Origin: Vibrio gallaecicus | Lineage (GTDB): Bacteria > Pseudomonadota > Gammaproteobacteria > Enterobacterales > Vibrionaceae | NCBI RefSeq assembly: GCF_024347495.1 | Contig: NZ_AP025491.1 | Location: 1,550,001 to 1,614,000 of the forward strand | Length of the DNA: 64,000 bases | Direction of reading: 5' to 3' | Shown: piece after piece, positions 42,197 through 52,369 of the stretch | Layout of the letters: the number at the start of each line of letters is the position of its first letter | Numbering within the stretch: the stretch's first letter is position 1 | Translations under genes and position numbers: made by a program | Notes under the pieces: generated by a model | What the model was told of the DNA's origin: nothing | Seen by the model: only the letters and a program-made list of their open reading frames with translations | The model's database searches: none

Positions 42197-45001
42197 TTAG
42201 CTTTTAGGACGTAAGATACTCTTGACCTGTCGGCTATGCTCACCAAAAATTCGTTCTGCAAGCTCATTCATTTCTTGGCTAGAAATTGAATTCACCATCT
42301 TATTAACATCAAACAAAGCTTCGACTCCGTAACCATGTATAAGGTAACGAGACACAACCCATGCTTGATCAACCGGGCTTATTTCTAACGGGGTGAAGTC
42401 GTTCTCCAATTGTTTACCCGCAGATCTAATTTCATCGTCAGAGATGCCCTTCAGCAGATCAGTAATCACTTTATCAATGGCAACTTCTATTTTATCCGCA
42501 TTTTCAGGTGCGATTAGTGCTCCCACAAACCAGTCATAACTTGGCTCACCGTCTTGTGATATTGAATAAGCATAAGGCGAGTAATCTAAACTCAGCTCTT
42601 CACGAATATATCCATCTAAACGAATAGTCAGAATACGCTGCAGAAGATCTTCCATGAAGACTTCTTTCGCTGATTGCTTTTCTGTATGCCCTGAACTCGG
42701 CAATTCAGTTTCAGACACCGCTTCTGATGACTTCTCAGAAATCACTCTCAATATGTACTCAGTGCTATCTTCATTGTTAATCGCCATATCAATGCGCTCT
42801 TTGAGCTTAGTATTGTAAGCGACTTTAAAATCAGGCACTGCAGCCTTTTCCAATGGAATAGAAGCGGCATATTGACGCACAAGAGGCATCAACTCACTTG
42901 GGTCAATATTCCCGACAACCACGATTTTATTATTGCGAAATTGACCAAACAGTTGCTGGTGGACACTAAACACATCATCAGCCGAAACAGACTCAACACT
43001 TTTTCCGTCTAATAAAAAGTGACGGCTATTCGGCGCAAAACTGTTCTGGTTCATAGCTTGATCAAATTGACCAACAGGGCTTTCCAAGAAAGATTCTCGA
43101 GCTTCTATAAATTCTTGTTTGACTGCTTCCAGTTGGTCTGGTGATACATTGGGAGATGTCACAATAGCGTTTAAAGCAGCAAACGTTTCTGCTAACCCAT
43201 CTTTATTCAGCTTAAACTCAATGCCATGACGAGTAGAATCAATAAATGGATACACCTGAATGCTTTCACGATCCATATGAGCTTCAAGTTCAGAGCCCGT
43301 GAAACTGCCAACACCACTTCTTGCAATGGCAGGGAGCGTCACTTCAACCGCAGGGTATAAGCTAGGGTCTAACGCATCTTTACCACCTAAGCTAATGTAA
43401 TACAGCCCAACTTGCTCACCAGCAAGAGAGTCACGCAGATACCACATTTCAATACCATTACTTAGCATCCACTTCTGGATATGCGGGTCTGTATACATTT
43501 GCTCTTTAGTAACAATGTCCCCTTGAGCACTAGGAATCGCAAAGGCACTGCTGGTCATGGCAAATAATGGTTGAATTCCAGGTTTGCTGTATTCAGCTTT
43601 CAAGCTATCGATGCTGCTTACTATTTCAGCTTGGTCTTCACTCTTATCCACCCCTACAACCAAGAAATAATCACTAGATAGTAGCGCCTCAATATTGTCA
43701 TTAATCACATCGAGATCTAAATTTTCAAGGAATGCTTCAAGGCTAGCTTGGTAGTCACGTTGTGACTGTACTTTTTGATCAACCTCTAAAGCTGTGGTTT
43801 TATAATCAGCGTGAATCACACTGTCCATTTGATCCCAATCTTTCTCAACATTATAAAGCAAGCCTTTGTAAACCTGGACTTCACTCACAATCTCGTTTTC
43901 CGACACTCCATAATCGCGCAGTGACGCTAAAGTCGACAATAGCTTTTGCTGTGTCACTTCTCGCTCACCTGCTGGGAATGCCACACTGGTTAACGAATAA
44001 CGCTGATATTCCATCAAGTAATTTTGCGATATCACCCATTGAGTAGGCAGTGCTGCGTCATTAAATGCTTTGTTTAGCCGCTGTTGAATCATTTGCTGAG
44101 AAAACTCATCAAGCCACAACTGATGCTGTTGGGCATGATTTTCAATCACACTAGGTGCACGTTTCGTCATCAAAGAGATGCTCGGGGGCTCACTACTACC
44201 CACATATTCAATAAAGTCACCTTCATTAAACGTCGTGATTTTTTGTTTTGCAGGCTTAGGTGTTTGACCACGTTCCCAATCTGAAAACTGTTTTTCAATG
44301 AGTGGTACCACATCATTAATGTTTATATCACCAGACACTATCACCTCAACTAATTGAGGCTGATACCAAGTTTGGTAAAAGCTTTTTAACCCTTGAGAAT
44401 TCGCTTGAGTCACCGACTCTTTCGTACCCAGAGCATCTTTAAATTCATATGGTCCACCTTCAATGAAGTGATCATAGAATTTATCTGCAACTTGTTTGTC
44501 TTCTAAACGTGAATAACGGAATTCACCTAAAATGACGCCTTTTTCTTTTTCCACTTCGCGACTTGCGATTTCAAGGCCATCACCAATATCTCGCAACCAA
44601 GTTAAAGCAGGCTTCAACTGAGTGTTATCAGGTAAATCTAATTGATACACCGTTTGTTGATAAGAAGTGTACGCATTCAGATCCGCACCAAAGCTGGCAC
44701 CAGCATGCTCGAATAAGCTAATAACATCATTTTGAGAGAAGTTCTTGCTGCCATTGAAAGCCATATGCTCAACAAAATGGGCATAGCCTTTTTGCTGCTC
44801 ATTTTCTTGGAATGAACCTGCATGAACCAATAATCGAACAGAAACAGATGCTTCATGATCTGGATAAACATGGTACGTAAGACCATTGTCTAGCTGACCA
44901 GAAGTCCAAGCAGGATCAGGTTGGATTTGGGTATTTTGGGGAGTTGAGCTACAGCCAATCAAAGTTACGCAAAGCGCTGTCGCTAAATAATAATTTTTCA
45001 T
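42197..45001 (-). CDS. M16 zinc metallopeptidase lipoprotein (PqqL-like), copy A
   Basis: This 934-residue insulinase-family (M16) peptidase has a lipoprotein signal with lipobox LIGC and the inverted zinc motif HFVEHMAFNGS (HxxEH) near residue 80, with the distal ligand glutamate expected in the EKGVILGEFRY region. Two duplicated M16 half-domains follow, the second without the zinc motif, as normal for the family. The protein is probably on the periplasmic side of a membrane. It resembles E. coli PqqL in length. The neighbour upstream is a close paralog with its own terminator. Confidence 0.92.
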   Translation of the reverse strand: MKNYYLATALCVTLIGCSSTPQNTQIQPDPAWTSGQLDNGLTYHVYPDHEASVSVRLLVHAGSFQENEQQKGYAHFVEHMAFNGSKNFSQNDVISLFEHAGASFGADLNAYTSYQQTVYQLDLPDNTQLKPALTWLRDIGDGLEIASREVEKEKGVILGEFRYSRLEDKQVADKFYDHFIEGGPYEFKDALGTKESVTQANSQGLKSFYQTWYQPQLVEVIVSGDININDVVPLIEKQFSDWERGQTPKPAKQKITTFNEGDFIEYVGSSEPPSISLMTKRAPSVIENHAQQHQLWLDEFSQQMIQQRLNKAFNDAALPTQWVISQNYLMEYQRYSLTSVAFPAGEREVTQQKLLSTLASLRDYGVSENEIVSEVQVYKGLLYNVEKDWDQMDSVIHADYKTTALEVDQKVQSQRDYQASLEAFLENLDLDVINDNIEALLSSDYFLVVGVDKSEDQAEIVSSIDSLKAEYSKPGIQPLFAMTSSAFAIPSAQGDIVTKEQMYTDPHIQKWMLSNGIEMWYLRDSLAGEQVGLYYISLGGKDALDPSLYPAVEVTLPAIARSGVGSFTGSELEAHMDRESIQVYPFIDSTRHGIEFKLNKDGLAETFAALNAIVTSPNVSPDQLEAVKQEFIEARESFLESPVGQFDQAMNQNSFAPNSRHFLLDGKSVESVSADDVFSVHQQLFGQFRNNKIVVVGNIDPSELMPLVRQYAASIPLEKAAVPDFKVAYNTKLKERIDMAINNEDSTEYILRVISEKSSEAVSETELPSSGHTEKQSAKEVFMEDLLQRILTIRLDGYIREELSLDYSPYAYSISQDGEPSYDWFVGALIAPENADKIEVAIDKVITDLLKGISDDEIRSAGKQLENDFTPLEISPVDQAWVVSRYLIHGYGVEALFDVNKMVNSISSQEMNELAERIFGEHSRQVKSILRPKS

Positions 45002-45172
45002 AACAACCTCTTAATGTCATTCAGTGACAATATACAGGCTGAGCTAATGATTATTATTTAATATTAAATTGTACGAATAGCTTTGTGATCACGATCTTCA
45101 TTTTATAAATTATTTAAGCTTACATCACTCCTAAATTTCGTAGTAAATAAGCCATTTTCATTCTAGTAATAC

Positions 45173-45203
45173 AAAAAAGTGAGAGCGACTTCTCGACTCT
45201 CAC
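45173..45203 (-). terminator. Terminator after the second M16 peptidase gene
   Basis: On the minus strand GTGAGAG pairs with CTCTCAC across an 11-base loop, followed by TTTTTT (plus-strand A-run at 45173-45178). It is 34 bp past the stop. Confidence 0.85.
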
Positions 45204-45236
45204 CTCTATTTGGATAAAATTAATACAGAGTTTAAT

Positions 45237-47996
45237 TTACAACTTAGGTCTCATTACATTCTTAGAAGTCCAACTACCACTACCAAAAATGTCTTTAGCA
45301 TGTTGAGACATATCCTCTTGAGAAATGGAATCTGCCATTCCTTGAATATCCATCAATGCATTCACACCATAGCCATGAATTAGATACCGTGAAAGAAACC
45401 AAGCTTGTTGGGTTGGATTATCTTTAATAGGGTTCAGATCCACCACCAACTGCTTTGCTGCAACCTGAGTTTCTTCTTCTGAAATACCCGTTAAAATATC
45501 TGTAATCACTTTATCGATGGCTATTTCTATCTGATCTATGTTCTCAGGTGCCGTTTGCGCACCTAGGAACCAGTCATGGCTTGGCTCGCTATCTTGTGAC
45601 GCTGAAAAAGCATACGGTGCATAATCCAAACTGAGCTCTTCACGCACATATGAAGTTAAACGGCGGCTCAATATTCTTTGCAACATATCATCCATAAACA
45701 CATCCTTCGCTGATTGGCTAGTATGGTTGTCTGATATGACTCTTAGAAAATATTGGCTACTGTCTTCTGTATTTACGTTAACATCCACTCTAGGCAAAGC
45801 ATTTTTTTGATAAGCGACGGTAAACTCAGGCGCCTCAATGACTTCCAAAGGTATCGATGCAATGTATTGACGAACCAAAGGCTTCAGCTCTAATGGGTTA
45901 ATATCAGCCACAACCACCAGCGTATTGTTACGCCTCATTTGGAACAGTTGATGATGAATCGCTTCCACTTCTTTTGCCGTGACACGCTTTACATCATCAG
46001 CTTCCAACATGAAATGTCGGCTGTCGCTTTTATAACTATTCTTGTTCACCATTTGCGTAAACTCGCCAAGAGGTGTCGCTAAGTAAGCACTGCGATTTTG
46101 AGCAAATTCTTCTTTCACAGCTTCTAGCTGAGCAGGGTCAACCTTAACATCATTCATGATAGCATTAAGAGCGGCGAAACTTTCAGCTAGCCCTTTTTTC
46201 TTGGCGCTAATTTCTAGCCCATGATGAGTAAAATTAATAAATGGGTAAATTTGAATATCATGGCGTTTTAGGTGAGCATCCAATTGAGGACCAGTAAAAT
46301 CCCCGACTCCACTTCGGATCACGACGGGAACAGCCACTTCGGTCGCAGGAAACAAACTAGGGTCTAATGCAGCTTTACCACCTTGGCTAGCGTAATATAC
46401 ACCGACTTGATTCCCCGCCTTGCTATCACGTAAATACCATACGTCCACGCCATTACTTAAAGTCCACTTCTGCAAACTTGGGTCTTGGTTAATTTGTTTC
46501 ACCGACACTATTTCACCTTGCTTTCCAGGTGCGCTAAACGCATTGCTGGCGGTGACTAATAATGGCTTTGAGCCTGTTTTCTTAAACGTAGATTTCAATC
46601 CAGATAGCTCTTCCTGTATTGCCGCTACGTCTTCACTTTCATCTAACCCTACGCCGATAAAGTAAGAACTTGATAACAGTTTGTCGAGGTTCCGGTTGAT
46701 CGTCTTCACGTTCAAATCAGCCAAAAACACTTTCATACTGGCGATGTAATCCAACTGAGATTGCACTTTTTGATCAATAACTAACGCAACCGATTTCCCC
46801 TCTGCGTGACCAATACCATTCATTTTATCCCAATTGCTGTTCACGTCTTCTAAATACGATGTGTATTCCTGTAAAGGAACTTTCAGTTCATTTTCTGTCA
46901 CACCGTAATCACGTAAAGAAGCCAATGTGGTGAAAAACTGTTGTTGGCTCTGCTCACGGTGCTGAGTAGGAAAGGCAACACTGGTTATCGAGTAACGCTG
47001 GTACTCGATTAAATAACTGGTCGAGAAAGCCCACTGAATGGGTAACGCCGCATCAACAAATACATCAGAGAGACGTTGCTGAATCAACTGTTGTGAGATT
47101 TCATCTAACCATAACTGGTGTTGTTGCTCATGACTGGTGGTAACTCTTGCACCACGATCAATCACGATTCCGATGCTTGGAGATTCACTGCCCCCAACAT
47201 AATCGACAAAGTCATTATTATTGTACGTGGTGTGTTTTTTCTTATTGGGGAACGGGGTCGTCCCTCTTTTCCAGCTTGAAAATTTTTCTTCTACAAGTGG
47301 TATCGCTTCACTAAGCGTGATATCACCAGATATAACCAGTTCGGTCAATTGAGGCTGATACCATGTTTGATAAAAATCTTTCAGACCTTGAGCATCCACA
47401 TTGGATACTGACGTTTTAGTGCCAAGAGGATCGTGTTTGGCAAATTGATTATCTTGAATTAAGTGGTCGTAAAACTTGAAGGCGAAGGGCTTATCTTCTT
47501 TACGGGAATAGCGAAACTCACCAAGTATCACCCCCTTCTCTTTTTCAACCTCTTCCTCAGAAATACTTAAACCATCACCGATATCGCGCAACCAAGTAAC
47601 CGCTTTTTCTAATTGGCTATTATCAGGGAGATCAAGTTTATACAGAGTTTCTTGGTAGGAAGTATACGCGTTGAGATCTGCACCAAAACTTGCGCCAGCC
47701 TGTTCAAACAAACTTACTACATCATTTTGAGAAAAATTGGTGCTGCCATTAAAAGCCATGTGCTCTACAAAATGAGCATAGCCTTTCTGCTGTTCATTTT
47801 CTTGAAGTGAGCCGGCATGTACAAGCAAGCGTACCGAAACAGGCTGTTCTTTGTCAGGATAAATATGGTATTTAAGACCATTATTCAATTCGCCAGTAAC
47901 CCAATACGGGTCAGATTTTAATAAGGTTTGGGTAGGCTGAGTGCTGCACCCGGCTAATGCTACGCAAAGTACAACAGCGGCATAATGTGCTTTCAT
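45237..47996 (-). CDS. M16 zinc metallopeptidase lipoprotein (PqqL-like), copy B
   Basis: This 919-residue paralog of copy A has lipobox LAGC, the HFVEHMAFNGS zinc site near residue 80 and EKGVILGEFRY. Large parts are identical between the copies (for example NAYTSYQ, LTWLRDIGDG-like), which points to tandem gene duplication. It has its own terminator, so the copies can be expressed separately. Substrates are unknown; the family degrades peptides or small proteins in the periplasm. Confidence 0.92.
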   Translation of the reverse strand: MKAHYAAVVLCVALAGCSTQPTQTLLKSDPYWVTGELNNGLKYHIYPDKEQPVSVRLLVHAGSLQENEQQKGYAHFVEHMAFNGSTNFSQNDVVSLFEQAGASFGADLNAYTSYQETLYKLDLPDNSQLEKAVTWLRDIGDGLSISEEEVEKEKGVILGEFRYSRKEDKPFAFKFYDHLIQDNQFAKHDPLGTKTSVSNVDAQGLKDFYQTWYQPQLTELVISGDITLSEAIPLVEEKFSSWKRGTTPFPNKKKHTTYNNNDFVDYVGGSESPSIGIVIDRGARVTTSHEQQHQLWLDEISQQLIQQRLSDVFVDAALPIQWAFSTSYLIEYQRYSITSVAFPTQHREQSQQQFFTTLASLRDYGVTENELKVPLQEYTSYLEDVNSNWDKMNGIGHAEGKSVALVIDQKVQSQLDYIASMKVFLADLNVKTINRNLDKLLSSSYFIGVGLDESEDVAAIQEELSGLKSTFKKTGSKPLLVTASNAFSAPGKQGEIVSVKQINQDPSLQKWTLSNGVDVWYLRDSKAGNQVGVYYASQGGKAALDPSLFPATEVAVPVVIRSGVGDFTGPQLDAHLKRHDIQIYPFINFTHHGLEISAKKKGLAESFAALNAIMNDVKVDPAQLEAVKEEFAQNRSAYLATPLGEFTQMVNKNSYKSDSRHFMLEADDVKRVTAKEVEAIHHQLFQMRRNNTLVVVADINPLELKPLVRQYIASIPLEVIEAPEFTVAYQKNALPRVDVNVNTEDSSQYFLRVISDNHTSQSAKDVFMDDMLQRILSRRLTSYVREELSLDYAPYAFSASQDSEPSHDWFLGAQTAPENIDQIEIAIDKVITDILTGISEEETQVAAKQLVVDLNPIKDNPTQQAWFLSRYLIHGYGVNALMDIQGMADSISQEDMSQHAKDIFGSGSWTSKNVMRPKL

Positions 47997-48162
47997 GACG
48001 ACCTCTTTAAGTGGTATTTCCCCCTAATATATCGCCTTCAAATATCATTATTCTTCGCTATCCGCTCTACTTTTATTTTTTGCAACCCATCGTTATTTTT
48101 TTTGAAATTGTTGGTTTTATAAATTACAGACCATGCAGCATGAGTACCGAGTTAAAGTGGAA

Positions 48163-49017
48163 TCACATACCTTTAAATAAGGTTTGAGATGAACGGCTTA
48201 CCGGTAGTTTTCTACCTTCAATATGAACCAACATTTGCCCGGAAAAGTCTTTTTTCACTTTTTGAATAGACGATACTTTCACTACTGTAGAACGATGAAT
48301 TTGCCAGAATTCATCTGGATTAAGCTGACTAAGAAGCTCTTTTAAAGAAGTTCGTATAATGAACTCTTGGAGCTTTCCGTTTTCATCTTTTTTAAACACA
48401 GAGACATATTTATCTTCGGCTTTAAAAAACAACACATCATCAATAGAAATTAAGTGAAGATCATCACCTACGTTCGCTTTCACCCAATTTAAGTACTGTG
48501 GTGCTTGAGCCGGTTGCGAGAGTTGCTGTATTTGCTCCATCAAAGCCGCTAAGTCTGGTGCCTGTATGGCGGAAGCAGATAACGATTCATTTTGTTGAGA
48601 ACCATTTATTGGAGAAGAATGTAAACCGACAAGCCTCGATTGCAACTTCTCACAGGTTGCACTTAAACGAGCCTCATTAATTGGCTTGAGTAAGTAATCA
48701 ACCGCATTTTGTTCGAATGCTTTCACGGCGTATTCGTCATAAGCAGTGATAAATACGACAAGTGGAGGGGAAGGTAGCGCCTGCAATTTCTGGGCGAGTT
48801 TCATGCCGTCAATTTCAGGCATTCGAATATCGAGAAATGCTATATCAGGGTTGAGGGTTTCAATGTCTTGTAATGCTTTTAATCCATTATCGACGCAAGA
48901 AACGATGTCTAGTTCTGGCCACACTTCCGCTAATGTTTTATCTAGATGTCGCCTAAGCAATGCTTCATCATCAGCAATGATTGCCGTCACGTTTTTTGGT
49001 TGCTCAGCCCTAGCCAT
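48163..49017 (-). CDS. LytTR-type response regulator (envelope transport operon)
   Basis: This response regulator of about 284 residues has an N-terminal receiver with an acidic pair [10 protein letters not shown], the phospho-acceptor Asp in [11 protein letters not shown], and conserved Lys in YLLKPI. A Gln/Ser-rich linker leads to a LytTR DNA-binding domain, about residues 185-284 ([20 protein letters not shown] and [12 protein letters not shown]). The ATG at 49017 is nine bases after AAGGA; the ATG at 49026 abuts it. The kinase gene is 30 bp upstream. It is the last gene of the ABC/LolA-like operon and probably controls that operon. Confidence 0.92.
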   Translation of the reverse strand: MARAEQPKNVTAIIADDEALLRRHLDKTLAEVWPELDIVSCVDNGLKALQDIETLNPDIAFLDIRMPEIDGMKLAQKLQALPSPPLVVFITAYDEYAVKAFEQNAVDYLLKPINEARLSATCEKLQSRLVGLHSSPINGSQQNESLSASAIQAPDLAALMEQIQQLSQPAQAPQYLNWVKANVGDDLHLISIDDVLFFKAEDKYVSVFKKDENGKLQEFIIRTSLKELLSQLNPDEFWQIHRSTVVKVSSIQKVKKDFSGQMLVHIEGRKLPVSRSSQTLFKGM

Positions 49018-49056
49018 GCTTGTCATTCCTTTAAATTCACACTGTAAATTGCTCGA

Positions 49057-50097
49057 TTAAATAGGCAGCGATAACGTAGAAATTACACCACCAGTACTTT
49101 GCTCTTTGATAGACATACTTGCCTTACCTTCAAACAAAGTTTCAATTCGTTGTTTTATGTTACTAAGCCCCACACCATGCCCAGTAGTACTTGAGCTAGG
49201 TTCAGGATTCAACCCTGCGCCATTATCAGAGACTTCAATCACCAGATGCGAATCTTTGCGAGTAATTTGAATAGACACATTACCACCCACAGCCCTTGGT
49301 TCAATACCATGTGTTAGTGCATTTTCAACAAGAGGTTGAATCAAAAACGGAGGTAGAATCTGATCATCAGATATCCCTTTACTGTTGATAGAAAACGTTA
49401 ACCTTTCACCCAGTCGAATTTTTTGGATTCCGAGATAAGCGTTAATCAAAGCTAGCTCTTGTTCAATAGTAGATTGCTCATTTCGGCTGTTTTTTAGTGT
49501 CACTCGTAATAACTCTGTCAGCTTCTCAAGCATAAGCTTGGCTTTGTCATTATCAGTTTCAATCAATGCGCTTATAGTCGCTAGCGTGTTAAATAAGAAG
49601 TGCGGCTCAATTTGGCTTTGTAATTGTTTGAGTTGACTTTGAACCAACGCTTTATCTTGATCGGCTTGTCTTCGTTTCGCAGTTTCTAGGGCATTTTCAG
49701 CCACAAGCTTTTGTTCTTTTGTATAAAAGTAGTAATAACAAATGGTACAAAAAACAATACCAAGTAACACTACAGATTTCATACCTGACTGGCTGTCATC
49801 TAAATATTCATCCAACCAAAATCGCGCGTTCAGCGTCCCGACAATCAATGAAAAAACCATAGAGGTCGAAGCTTCAAGTAACTTTGAGATATTCGGAAAT
49901 AAGCGGACAATGACGAATGAAGACAATATTGCGCTATAACCAAAACCAAAACTGATTAATAAGTGATGTGCGATCCCACCTTCCCAAACCGTTTGTGTGG
50001 TAAACGCAATTAATACACAAAACAAACTAGTCAGTAATACACTTTTGATCCACGGAAAGTGCTTAGGTTTGATTCGTTGAGAAATGTTAAGTGCCAT
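49057..50097 (-). CDS. LytS/YehU-type sensor histidine kinase
   Basis: This 346-residue kinase has four N-terminal membrane segments within residues 15-125, then a short coiled coil and the His_kinase domain with EPHFLFNTLATIS (phospho-His near residue 166) and LPPFLIQPLVENALTHGIEP in the ATP lid region. The ATP-binding domain ends with GVGLSNIKQRIETLF. No large periplasmic domain is present, so it may sense a membrane signal. Its start overlaps the stop of the beta-barrel gene by one base, and the regulator follows 39 bp later. Confidence 0.92.
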   Translation of the reverse strand: MALNISQRIKPKHFPWIKSVLLTSLFCVLIAFTTQTVWEGGIAHHLLISFGFGYSAILSSFVIVRLFPNISKLLEASTSMVFSLIVGTLNARFWLDEYLDDSQSGMKSVVLLGIVFCTICYYYFYTKEQKLVAENALETAKRRQADQDKALVQSQLKQLQSQIEPHFLFNTLATISALIETDNDKAKLMLEKLTELLRVTLKNSRNEQSTIEQELALINAYLGIQKIRLGERLTFSINSKGISDDQILPPFLIQPLVENALTHGIEPRAVGGNVSIQITRKDSHLVIEVSDNGAGLNPEPSSSTTGHGVGLSNIKQRIETLFEGKASMSIKEQSTGGVISTLSLPI

Positions 50098-51536
50098 TAG
50101 AATCGTCCTTTGATATTTAAAATGAATATATGGCTATCTGGTAGGTTGGCGTAAGCAGAATCACCTTTACCAGCTAAAAAGCGTGCAGCAAGTTCCAAAT
50201 CAACCGAAGATGATCCGCTATCGACCATTTGGTAGTTGATCCATTGAGTCACAATAAAACCACCATCTTCAGGCGAAATCAGCACATCTAAGGTTGGAGT
50301 CACATTGCTTAGCCATCCCCACGAATCACCTTGAGGTGTTTCATTCATGCCATCTGAAAAAATATGCGCCCATGCAGTTGAGTCTAATGTCCAATGAAAC
50401 ATGAGGTTATGCTGAACAATATTGGCGTGCTGATAACCCTGAGCATAGGAACCAGCCAGTGTGGCGGTTGCTGGGTTACTTTTTAATAGCGTTGCACTGT
50501 TGATTGCTTCTTTCCATTCAGAGCCGCTCCATGCTCGGCTATCAAACCAGTATTCAAGAATAATGCTATTGCCGATTTCATTCGCCCACGTTAAACCGAC
50601 AAGTGCTTGATAAGCCTCATCCTTCTCGGATAACGTTACAGCCTGTAGGTTATTTGGTTGTGTCTTGGGCTGCAGATAGCCAAGGCTGTGGCGCTGATAC
50701 ACCGCTGAACCATGAAACTCCCAAGCAAGATCCAGTACAGAAACCACACTTGCCCCAAGTAAGCCATGCCTAACGTCATCATAATAAGCGAGCCATTGGT
50801 ATTCATGCTCTCCAACTAAGCCGTAACGGCGTATACCAAACCCTTGCTGTTCACTTTGTTGTTCTAATTCGTTGGTGTATTGAGAGTCGCTGTCATGAGA
50901 TGTCCAAGAAGAATCACTATAAATAAGCGTCCACTCCCCTAGCCCATCAAACGAAGAAAGAGAGAACACGCCAGCCCCTTCTTCCGCCACAATTCCAACA
51001 GGGTTACGGCGGTAAGGTTTAATCACATCAAGTGGGCGATAACCATAACCGACTCCCCAATCTAAACGAACTTTACCCAAGGTTACATCGAGATAGTGAT
51101 CACCAAGCCAGTCAGTCGATAAATCCCATTCACCTTGCCAAAATAGCTCTCGAATAATGAACTCAGCCTCAAAGTCCGTTTGTGATGCCCCATAAGTAGA
51201 GTTGCTATCAATAGAGGTGAAATGAGAACTATGGCTGTATAAATCGTTACCTTTAATCGCAAATAGCCCAAGCCAATTTTCATAACCGACTTCTAAATCA
51301 AGCAACGCATTCACTGATTGGTAGCTATGCTTGCTTTGTAAGCTAAACGGCGTTTCTCTGGATTGTGTGGTATCCGCACTGATTTGCCAGTCCCACGCCA
51401 ATGTCACTTCTTGATCTGTTTGAGTACCTCCATGATAGACAGCTTCATGATAGACAGACTCGGCATAAGCATTCATGCCAACACTTATTAAGCTCAATAA
51501 GCCCAAAGAACGAACCTGTTCCCATGCTTTTTTCAT
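50097..51536 (-). CDS. Predicted outer-membrane beta-barrel protein
   Basis: This protein of about 479 residues has a signal peptide (MKKAWEQVRSLGLLSLIS, ending MNAYA) and many amphipathic strands, and it ends with FILNIKGRF, a terminal aromatic typical of barrels. Short motifs such as GKVRLDWGVGYGYRPLDVI and HSLGYLQPK are seen but not assigned. The start is placed at 51536 with GGA eight bases upstream; ATGs at 51560 and 51548 are also possible. It lies 26 bp after the LolA-like gene, so the two form a natural pair for periplasm-to-outer-membrane passage. Confidence 0.65.
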   Translation of the reverse strand: MKKAWEQVRSLGLLSLISVGMNAYAESVYHEAVYHGGTQTDQEVTLAWDWQISADTTQSRETPFSLQSKHSYQSVNALLDLEVGYENWLGLFAIKGNDLYSHSSHFTSIDSNSTYGASQTDFEAEFIIRELFWQGEWDLSTDWLGDHYLDVTLGKVRLDWGVGYGYRPLDVIKPYRRNPVGIVAEEGAGVFSLSSFDGLGEWTLIYSDSSWTSHDSDSQYTNELEQQSEQQGFGIRRYGLVGEHEYQWLAYYDDVRHGLLGASVVSVLDLAWEFHGSAVYQRHSLGYLQPKTQPNNLQAVTLSEKDEAYQALVGLTWANEIGNSIILEYWFDSRAWSGSEWKEAINSATLLKSNPATATLAGSYAQGYQHANIVQHNLMFHWTLDSTAWAHIFSDGMNETPQGDSWGWLSNVTPTLDVLISPEDGGFIVTQWINYQMVDSGSSSVDLELAARFLAGKGDSAYANLPDSHIFILNIKGRF

Positions 51537-51562
51537 ATACGTTTCCATACGACCAAACATGA

Positions 51563-52369
51563 TTAAAGCCCTGACACACTATTTCGTGATAGGTAAGCTG
51601 GGTTATAGAACTTATCCTCTAGCTTTTGTTCTGAGATTTCCAGGTACTCAATTACTGTCTTTTTATTAGGTTGGATCTTATCAAGTAGCGTCATCGCAAC
51701 GACACTTGGCAATTCATTGCGTACACCTTCTTCAAACCACGCTTGTTTGGCTATTTTCCCTGAACGTAAGTACAAATCAGCTTTAATAGGAAAGGCTCTG
51801 TCGACACTCACCCATAAATCGATGGTTTGATAACTTGCCCCTTTGGTTTTCGATATCAACTTCAATTGATGCGCTTGTAAGCTTTCACCAGAAGGTAAAG
51901 TTAGGCTTTGCTGTTTCACCCAAGAGCCTTGGTAATCTTCACTCCATGTCAAAGTCGATATGTCCCCTACCGACGCTTCACCCAATAGTTTTTGCATTGG
52001 TGTAATACGAATAGGACGACGGCTTTTCGGCATCAATAGCCAGTAGTTATCTTCTATCATGAGCATTTTTTGCCCCGCCTCTACTGCGGATTTAAACACA
52101 ACTAATGATTCTCTATTTGGGCGCGTATATACATTGTACTGACGCGTTTTGTCCAATTGCCCGCTTTCGTATAAGTTGACTAAGGAAATTACCTTTGAAG
52201 CCGCTTCTGAGTTGAGTCGGTAGCGATCTGCTTTAGCGATCATTTCAGTTACTGTTTGCTGGTCTAAGCTTTGTGATGCATTCGCGATGTTACCGATGAA
52301 CAAAAACACTATAAAAAAGCTGCGAATCAGGAAACGTTGAGAGCGTCTTATCTCTTTGAAGTTATACAT
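51563..52369 (-). CDS. LolA-like outer membrane lipoprotein-sorting protein
   Basis: This 268-residue periplasmic protein has a signal peptide (SFFIVFLFIGNIANASQ) and the LolA_like pattern: MLMIEDNYWLLMPKSRRPIR then ITPMQKLLGEASVGDISTL. True LolA carries lipoproteins from LolCDE to LolB; LolA_like proteins next to exporters are thought to carry lipidic cargo, but few are studied. It overlaps the end of the permease gene by eight bases. Together with the ATPase, permease and beta-barrel it could form an envelope-spanning path. Confidence 0.82.
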   Translation of the reverse strand: MYNFKEIRRSQRFLIRSFFIVFLFIGNIANASQSLDQQTVTEMIAKADRYRLNSEAASKVISLVNLYESGQLDKTRQYNVYTRPNRESLVVFKSAVEAGQKMLMIEDNYWLLMPKSRRPIRITPMQKLLGEASVGDISTLTWSEDYQGSWVKQQSLTLPSGESLQAHQLKLISKTKGASYQTIDLWVSVDRAFPIKADLYLRSGKIAKQAWFEEGVRNELPSVVAMTLLDKIQPNKKTVIEYLEISEQKLEDKFYNPAYLSRNSVSGL

